From Enterobacter asburiae (GTDB taxonomy: Bacteria; Pseudomonadota; Gammaproteobacteria; Enterobacterales; Enterobacteriaceae), in assembly GCF_008080435.1 (NCBI RefSeq), contig NZ_VRKN01000005.1, positions 248,001-312,000 of the forward strand: DNA of 64,000 bases. Direction: 5' to 3'. Within the stretch, counting starts at the first letter, position 1; the number at the start of each line of letters is the position of its first letter. The position numbers and the translations under genes were made by a program. The notes under the pieces were generated by a model. That model had not been told where the DNA came from and ran no database searches. It saw nothing but the letters and a program-made list of their open reading frames with translations. Positions 58,836 to 64,000 of this stretch are shown here, one piece after another.

Positions 58836-60175
58836 GTTTTCTCCGTAACGGTGCCCCAGCCAGAGGTTATTGACCACGGACATATCCGCACGACAGCAGG
58901 CTGCGCGGCGTTGGCGGTTTTAAATTCGAGCGAGAGTGTGAGGTTGTCATCCGGGGATGCGATATGCAGCGCTTGCAGTTCCCGGGCATTGAGCGTGCGT
59001 TTATAGAGCAGCATGTTTTGCGGGTTATAAACGCCAAGGTGCAGGTTCTCCGCGTCTCCATCGTCAGCGCACCAGACGGCGGGCTCCAGCGTGAGATTTT
59101 TTTTGTACCAGACGTACTGGCGGGCAAGCCATTGCGCGTGGTCATCGGGCGGCGTCGGGAAAAAATTGATCTTCTCCGCGCTCATTACCTCCGGCAGTAC
59201 GGTGCCCTTTTGCAGGCAAATTCCGGTCTGATACTCAAACGATCGCAGAGGACGTGCAGATCCCGTGGTGTAAGGCGCCAGACTTGCGGCGTCCTCTGTT
59301 TCCAGCCCCAGTATGGTTCGGACGCGTTTTTTCGAGATGTTGTCTCTTTCCCACCAGGCTTTATCCACCGCGCCTTGCGCTTTGGCCTCGTTTGAGTGAT
59401 CTCCCCAGACTTTGCTGTGCTCTTTACGCTGATAGAAATGCCAGAGCAGTGGTTTGTGCGGATGATAAATGTCATAACCGTAGGTGAATGCGCGTACCGC
59501 CATGGCTATCTCTTCGCCGGCGAAAAAAATCTGCGGATCGTTAGGCACAGTGCTGACGAAATCGCCGTGCGTAAAGATAAAACCGCCCGCGAGATAGCTT
59601 CCCCGCACCGGCTCGGTTGCCGTAAAAGGCGTGGAGGTCAGCATGGGAATACCCTGCGGATTAAATTCGCGAAATATCAGGCGGCTGACATAGTGCTTTT
59701 TACTGGCCTCTTCATCTTGGCCTGGGCAATAAGGCGGGGGATAGGAGGAGAGTATGGGCCGCGCGCTTTTCTGCTGTAACTGGCGCAGCATGGCGATCAT
59801 TTCGTCATCCCAGCAGGGAATAAAACGGCAGTGGGAATCGATTTGCAGGAAATAGGCTTCCTGTTCAAACAGCGTTTCCGCCATGCTGCGTGCCCAGCAT
59901 GCGCCCTGGCTGGCGTAATAATGAACGCTAATAATATCAATCCTGGCCTGGCGGTAGCGAAAGGCAACGACTTCATGCCCCGCAACGATGCGGCTACCTT
60001 CCGGGATCATGCCGCTTTGTTCAAACAGCGACAGGTTTTCGTCGTCCTGCCAGCAAACAGCGAGATGCAGATTCTCCGGATGAGCGGCATGGTGCAGCAT
60101 ATTCTGTAGCGTTGGGATGAGTTCCGGGTCGCGATAGCTGGCGATGCTGATAAAAATTGTCGCTGGGGTATCCAT
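58829..60175 (-). CDS. Glycosyltransferase of the GlcNAc (Skp1-GnT1-like) family in a T6SS operon
   Basis: A 448-residue cytoplasmic protein. Residues 5-300 fit the GlcNAc-transferase family (PF11397 type), known from Dictyostelium Skp1 GnT1: IFISIASYRDPELIPTL, then GACWARSMAE, then the sugar-nucleotide motif FLQIDSHCRF (Asp113-Ser-His115, in place of DxD), CWDDEMIAML and FAGEEIAMAVRAFTYGYD. A C-terminal part of about 120 residues is beta-rich and unrecognised. ATG 60175 follows GGGA. It is 25 bases downstream of the adhesin gene. Acceptor unknown. Confidence 0.8.
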   Translation of the reverse strand: MDTPATIFISIASYRDPELIPTLQNMLHHAAHPENLHLAVCWQDDENLSLFEQSGMIPEGSRIVAGHEVVAFRYRQARIDIISVHYYASQGACWARSMAETLFEQEAYFLQIDSHCRFIPCWDDEMIAMLRQLQQKSARPILSSYPPPYCPGQDEEASKKHYVSRLIFREFNPQGIPMLTSTPFTATEPVRGSYLAGGFIFTHGDFVSTVPNDPQIFFAGEEIAMAVRAFTYGYDIYHPHKPLLWHFYQRKEHSKVWGDHSNEAKAQGAVDKAWWERDNISKKRVRTILGLETEDAASLAPYTTGSARPLRSFEYQTGICLQKGTVLPEVMSAEKINFFPTPPDDHAQWLARQYVWYKKNLTLEPAVWCADDGDAENLHLGVYNPQNMLLYKRTLNARELQALHIASPDDNLTLSLEFKTANAAQPAVVRICPWSITSGWGTVTEKTW

Positions 60176-60200
60176 TTTTCCCAATCCATTTAAAAGCTGA

Positions 60201-61187
60201 TTACGGAATATCAAAAACGACTTCCGCTTTGGCGTTAAAGGTCCCACCAGCGGGGGCGGTTTTACCGCTGGCGAACAGCGTGGCGTTCCAGGCGAATTCG
60301 GCGGGACCCTGGCTGGTAATACTGGTTTTTTGTTCTGATGTGCTGCCGTCCAGCTTCATCGCCTTGCCTGCGCCATCAGTGATTTTTATGCCCAGCCGAT
60401 CCAGATTGCCGCCCGCATCTTTTACGCGGATATATGAACCATCTGAGGAGGGGGTATCGGTGAGCATCGAGGCGGTAGTGGAATAAGTGCCGTAGTCGCT
60501 TTTGCAGGTAATGTTGAAATCCAGCTTGCGGCTCACGCCGCTACTAAGCAATGACGGGGTCACTTCGTTAAAATCAATCGTTTTGGCGCTGTCGACATCG
60601 CAGGTGGGGGTGCTAATGATTTTGATATCGCCAATCGCGAGTTTCATAACATACGAGGCCGGATCGGCCGTCATCAGGTAGTTATAGGCAATATCTCCGG
60701 CGGGCAGAACGGTATCGCCGTTCGGATCGCTCAGGCGCAAATTGCTCGCCGTTTTAAAAAACTGGATGCGGTAAAAAGAGGCGGCCACATAATCAAATGT
60801 GGCTTCTTGATTCCCCCCCGAAATGGTCAACTGACTGGTGGAGGGAAAGTTGCCGAATGCAGTGCCATTACTCCACAGCAGCTTAATGCCAATGCCCGGT
60901 ATATTGGTCGGATAGATGCGGGTTGACGAGTCCTGTCCCGTCAGGTTGATCACTCGCTTCCCGTACTCGGTGCCGGCAACGCAGTGGTCATAGCCAATAT
61001 TCTGGCCTGCCTGATTGCTGTCGAACTGGGCGATTGGGGTTGAGGTGTCTATGGGGGCATTCGCGTTGATACGAATAACTTGCGAAGAAATGGAAACCGG
61101 AGTCGGCGCGCCGCGCGCCAGCGTACAAACAGCGGAAGCGGCGGGTGTCAAAGCAAGGGCACAAAGTGTAATGGCGATCCTTAACAT
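60201..61187 (-). CDS. Orphan two-domain pilus-type adhesin (FimH-like layout) inside T6SS operon
   Basis: A 328-residue exported protein. The signal peptide ends at Ala19 (PAASA). The first domain (20-185) holds Cys21 and Cys69, spaced as in a lectin-type disulphide. The second (190-328) is a pilin domain with Cys196 and Cys228 (TPTCDVDSAKTIDFNEV, then LDFNITC) and the C-terminal strand FNAKAEVVFDIP. This is the tip-adhesin layout of chaperone-usher pili, yet no usher, chaperone or major pilin is present. AAGGA precedes ATG 61187, three bases after tssA. Confidence 0.82.
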   Translation of the reverse strand: MLRIAITLCALALTPAASAVCTLARGAPTPVSISSQVIRINANAPIDTSTPIAQFDSNQAGQNIGYDHCVAGTEYGKRVINLTGQDSSTRIYPTNIPGIGIKLLWSNGTAFGNFPSTSQLTISGGNQEATFDYVAASFYRIQFFKTASNLRLSDPNGDTVLPAGDIAYNYLMTADPASYVMKLAIGDIKIISTPTCDVDSAKTIDFNEVTPSLLSSGVSRKLDFNITCKSDYGTYSTTASMLTDTPSSDGSYIRVKDAGGNLDRLGIKITDGAGKAMKLDGSTSEQKTSITSQGPAEFAWNATLFASGKTAPAGGTFNAKAEVVFDIP

Positions 61188-61190
61188 GTT

Positions 61191-62261
61191 TTATTCCTTC
61201 TCGTGATTCAGCATGGCGACTATCTCAGGGGGATACATTTTTAAGAGGTCGGCAAAGCTTTTGCCGATGCTCTCTTCCGCATACTTCAGCACCTGAACAA
61301 GCGGGCTGCTGGGTTCGGTCATTGCAAACCAGCTGCGGATTTCCTGTAAGCGGTGCAGCGCATCGGCGCGGCTTTCGATACTGCGGCGCGCTTCCGCTAC
61401 GGCAGGTGGCGCAATGGGGGGAAGATCCGCCACTGCGGGGACCCCACCGACGGGACGCTCCGCGATCTCCTGAACCTGCGGCGTTTCGTCCTCCGCGATG
61501 GACGGCGAAACGAGCGGGGCAGGCGCCAGGCCGCTGAAATCGTTAGCGAAAGAGACCAGCAGGTTACCGAGTAAGGCAAATTCAGGCGCATCGTGCCCGA
61601 GCGTGTCGGCAAGCATGCTTTTTATCTCCAGCATGAAGCCGTACGCCTGGGTAAGCGGGAAGAGGCTGTCACGGGCGTTAAGTTGCCATTCATGAATAAT
61701 GGCGGCCATGGCTGTATCCGACAGCGCGCCCTCTTCCCGCGGAACCTGATGCGCTTTTTCAAACTCTTTGATGGTGATTTGCAACCCGGAGGCTTTCGGC
61801 AGCGGTTGATTGCGCAGGTCGGCAAGCAGGCCGTTAGCGTCCTCCAGCTCGGCGAAGGCGTTGGCGCGCAGCATCGGGGTGAACTCCCCCTCATCAAGCA
61901 GCTGCGGATGCAGGTCGTCCGGCCAGGCGCACAGTAAGGCATGAAGCGCTTCCAGCCCTTCCGCCAGGGCGACGAGTCCGACTTTACGTAGCCGACAACG
62001 CATCAGGATGATAATCAGCCGGACGTCTTTGCTTTTCTGCAGCAGGGTCTGACATTCGCGTTCGGTTTCGGCCCAGTTAATGGGCTCCGCCGCTTCAACA
62101 AAGTTGCCGTATTCCACGCCCAGTTTTGGCTGGAGCCGGGACTGCAACATGATGAACGCGGGGTCGTAATCGAGCGTCTCGCCGCAGGCGTCGCTGCCCG
62201 CGATGGGCGACATCAGGGGCTGGTAATAATCGGAACAGGTCAAATGGTATGTTTGATTCAT
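61191..62261 (-). CDS. tssA: TssA, T6SS assembly cap protein (short form)
   Basis: A 356-residue TssA with an ImpA_N domain (about 10-130, including SDACGETLDYDPAFIMLQ and RDVRLI-like KDVRLIIILMRCRL). A Pro-rich linker (about 240-290) leads to a short C-terminal domain ending SSPLVQVLKYAEESIGKSFADLLKMYPPEIVAML. TssA primes sheath and tube polymerisation at the baseplate or distal end. It lies 35 bases after tssG. Confidence 0.92.
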   Translation of the reverse strand: MNQTYHLTCSDYYQPLMSPIAGSDACGETLDYDPAFIMLQSRLQPKLGVEYGNFVEAAEPINWAETERECQTLLQKSKDVRLIIILMRCRLRKVGLVALAEGLEALHALLCAWPDDLHPQLLDEGEFTPMLRANAFAELEDANGLLADLRNQPLPKASGLQITIKEFEKAHQVPREEGALSDTAMAAIIHEWQLNARDSLFPLTQAYGFMLEIKSMLADTLGHDAPEFALLGNLLVSFANDFSGLAPAPLVSPSIAEDETPQVQEIAERPVGGVPAVADLPPIAPPAVAEARRSIESRADALHRLQEIRSWFAMTEPSSPLVQVLKYAEESIGKSFADLLKMYPPEIVAMLNHEKE

Positions 62262-62296
62262 CGCACGTATCTTTTTGCTGTGGGTATAAGCGTTAA

Positions 62297-63289
62297 CTAG
62301 CGGTGATACATTTCCGGCTCGAAGCTCATGCCGAAAACCGGGTCATCACAAGAATTACGCTCCAGCCAGCTTGCGTAACCAAGCTGGTGGGAGCCATCAA
62401 GCCGGGCCTGCGGCACCTGATCGGCTGCCAGTACCAGTTGCACATCCCAGGCATATTCAAAACCGATAAAGCTGCGCACCAGTTCACGCAGCACCGACAT
62501 ATCGCTTCCCCACGGGCTGAACAGCATGTACTGGGGAAGGGTCAGCGGCCCCATGAGCAGCTTGAATTTATGTTGTCTGTCCAGCACGGTGTTGCCGAGG
62601 ATCGCGCCGTCTCCCAGTAGCCCGGCGCAATGGCTGTCGCCGAGCGCGGTTTGATCGTTGCGCTCCAGGTAGATCCATTGCAGTTCAAACTCTTCCATGC
62701 GAACCGGAACGCCAAAGTAGTAATGCATCGCCCCCAGCAAGCCGTCCGGGTTACGAGCTTCGCGAATAAGGTGGGCGGAAGAGGCCAGCCGGGCGTGGAT
62801 AGGTAACGGATCGGCAGAGAGCTCAGCCGGATCGAGGCCGATCAGGCTGCCGACGTAAAACGAAAACCGCTCGTCGTCTTGCCTGTCCAGCGAGGCGGTA
62901 TCCTGCGATAAAAACCACGCGCGATAAAACAGGCTAAGCGCGCGGTGGTGAAAGATATCGACAAAATCAATCAGCGTAGGGTCGTGCTGCTCATAGCGGG
63001 AGTAAGCCAGTTCGGAAAGATGGAGCGGCATGGCGCCTTGTGCCCCCCAGATACCCAAACCAAAAAGCTGCAGCTTGATTTTGTCATCCTGCTGACTAAT
63101 GGCGGCGATTTCACGTGGTGCAAAGGCCATGCTGGCCACTTGTCCTAGCCGAAAACGCTCCTGTGAGGGCAGCAGGGCTTTGCCGGGGGGCGCTAACTCA
63201 GGCGTGCGGGCGGCAATTGCGCGCATCGTGCTGATAAAACCCGCTTCCCAGGGCTTGCTGTCATCAAACCAGGCGTCGACGGATTTCAT
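62297..63289 (-). CDS. tssG: TssG, T6SS baseplate protein
   Basis: A 330-residue TssG (ImpH/VasB family). The conserved stretch FGLGIWGAQGAMPLHLSELAYSR and the later HHRALSLFYRAWF are typical. TssG forms the baseplate wedge with TssF, TssE and TssK. Its ATG overlaps the tssF stop as ATGA. Confidence 0.94.
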   Translation of the reverse strand: MKSVDAWFDDSKPWEAGFISTMRAIAARTPELAPPGKALLPSQERFRLGQVASMAFAPREIAAISQQDDKIKLQLFGLGIWGAQGAMPLHLSELAYSRYEQHDPTLIDFVDIFHHRALSLFYRAWFLSQDTASLDRQDDERFSFYVGSLIGLDPAELSADPLPIHARLASSAHLIREARNPDGLLGAMHYYFGVPVRMEEFELQWIYLERNDQTALGDSHCAGLLGDGAILGNTVLDRQHKFKLLMGPLTLPQYMLFSPWGSDMSVLRELVRSFIGFEYAWDVQLVLAADQVPQARLDGSHQLGYASWLERNSCDDPVFGMSFEPEMYHR

Positions 63290-64000
63290 AATGCGCCTCG
63301 TCTGCCGGGACGCGCTTTCCAGCGCGCGATTAAGCCGCGCTGCATGGAGTGCAGTTCGGTTTCGGTAAAGATATTGATTGCCGCGTGCCGCGCCAGGTAG
63401 TTTTCCATCACCAGGCCAAAGAGGTACGGACTAATGCCGGAGAAACCCTCTTCATCGACGGTTAAACTGCAGCACACGCCGCGTCCGTAAACCAATAACC
63501 CCTCCTCTGACAGGCGACGCACCACGGGCTCGGTTTTACACCCGACCAGACTGTTAATTTGCGTCAGGGTTTCCGTATCGGCGGAGTTGGTGAACAGGCG
63601 CAGCATATTACGCAGCGATTCGCCGCCCCGGGCGTGTTCCATCTCGCAGAGAGGAAGATAGTTAAAGCTAAGCTGACGGATAAGCCGCCACGCTGCCTCA
63701 CCGATGGCGAACGGCGAACGCGGGGCGCTTGGCGAGCTGACGAAGCGGGCGCCGTGAACCGGAACGGAGTCCGACATGGTCAGCTCAAGGTTGCCGGTAC
63801 TGGTCAGCAAGCGGGGCAGGTCGCGGTTGGTTACCATGGCGTCAACCAGCAGGTAGCGAATATGTTCGCTATAGGGCGCTTCCTGTTGATCGACCAGCGA
63901 AATAAAAATCTCCGTGCCGCTGTAGGGCGTGCGGGTGTCATATTTACGGTGGCTCGCCTCTTTCACCCTGACTTTTCGTCTGATAGAGAAATAACGGCCA
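63286..64000 (-). CDS. tssF: TssF, T6SS baseplate protein, C-terminal part (cut by window edge)
   Basis: The open frame runs from the stop at 63286 to the window edge, giving about 237 residues. It carries TssF/VasA landmarks: YSGTEIFISLVDQ, VDAMVTNRDLP and a C-terminal LSEEGLLVYGRGVCCSLTVDE then YLARHAAINIFTETELHSMQRG. The GTG at 63966 is internal, not the start, because the frame remains open beyond it. More T6SS genes are expected to the right. Confidence 0.93.
   Translation of the reverse strand, partial: GRYFSIRRKVRVKEASHRKYDTRTPYSGTEIFISLVDQQEAPYSEHIRYLLVDAMVTNRDLPRLLTSTGNLELTMSDSVPVHGARFVSSPSAPRSPFAIGEAAWRLIRQLSFNYLPLCEMEHARGGESLRNMLRLFTNSADTETLTQINSLVGCKTEPVVRRLSEEGLLVYGRGVCCSLTVDEEGFSGISPYLFGLVMENYLARHAAINIFTETELHSMQRGLIARWKARPGRRGAL

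Noticed and set aside
56540..64000. Reading the adhesin gene as part of a fimbrial operon
   Set aside because: No usher, chaperone or major pilin gene is found on either side. The flanking genes are T6SS genes in the same direction.

Overview
The window is chromosomal DNA of a member of the Enterobacteriaceae, most probably Enterobacter or a close relative. Most proteins match E. coli K-12 proteins nearly residue for residue and in the same order: zupT, ygiD, ygiC, ygiB, tolC, nudF, yqiB, cpdA, yqiA, parE, ygiN, mdaB, qseC, qseB, ygiW, parC, plsC, ftsP, ygiQ, dkgA, yqhD, yqhC, yghB, metC, exbB, exbD, yqhA, yghZ, yghU, gsp. The departures from that backbone point to Enterobacter rather than Escherichia: a siderophore uptake island, a chromosomal trkG, a pgaABCD operon and a type VI secretion (T6SS) locus. 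I see no rRNA, tRNA, CRISPR array, insertion sequence or prophage.

Layout. 1-9.3 kb: the zupT-to-parE backbone. It has a divergent tolC/nudF promoter with a mar/sox/rob box, and a compact nudF-yqiB-cpdA-yqiA-parE operon. 9.3-16.6 kb: a six-gene siderophore uptake island (TonB receptor, ABC ATPase, two FecCD permeases, binding protein, RpiR/SIS regulator) sits between parE and ygiN, which are adjacent in E. coli. REP-type repeats border it on both sides. 16.6-35.6 kb: backbone again (quinone defence, QseBC, ParC, PlsC, FtsP, a TrkG-type potassium transporter, YgiQ, the YqhC-controlled aldehyde reductases, MetC, ExbBD). 35.6-37.1 kb: three AT-rich genes of unknown function where E. coli has yghA. 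37.2-48.7 kb: yqhA, yghZ, a FliA-controlled chemoreceptor, small secreted proteins, a TetR-linked module (sugar isomerase-like plus two alpha/beta hydrolases), a glycine-zipper protein, yghU and gsp. 48.7-49.1 kb: a structured GC-rich non-coding block. 49.1-55.3 kb: pgaABCD for the biofilm polysaccharide PNAG. 55.3-56.5 kb: a long AT-rich spacer and a LuxR-type regulator. 56.5-64.0 kb: the end of a T6SS operon (tssF, tssG, tssA) followed by four linked accessory genes.

How the genes work together. Iron is a recurring theme. Candidate Fur boxes precede zupT, the siderophore receptor and exbB, so metal uptake, outer-membrane transport and its energiser could respond together. Surface and envelope functions dominate the rest: TolC, PNAG, T6SS, chemoreceptor, YghB and FtsP.

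The most interesting unexplained system is at the right end. Downstream of tssA, an orphan two-domain pilus-type adhesin, a glycosyltransferase resembling the Skp1 GlcNAc-transferase family, a protein joining a possible DotU-like domain to an OmpA-type peptidoglycan-binding domain, and a DcrB/Eag-like protein form one tight transcription unit. I could run no database searches. Family names rest on motifs and remembered homologues, and gene starts were chosen by ribosome-binding site and family length.
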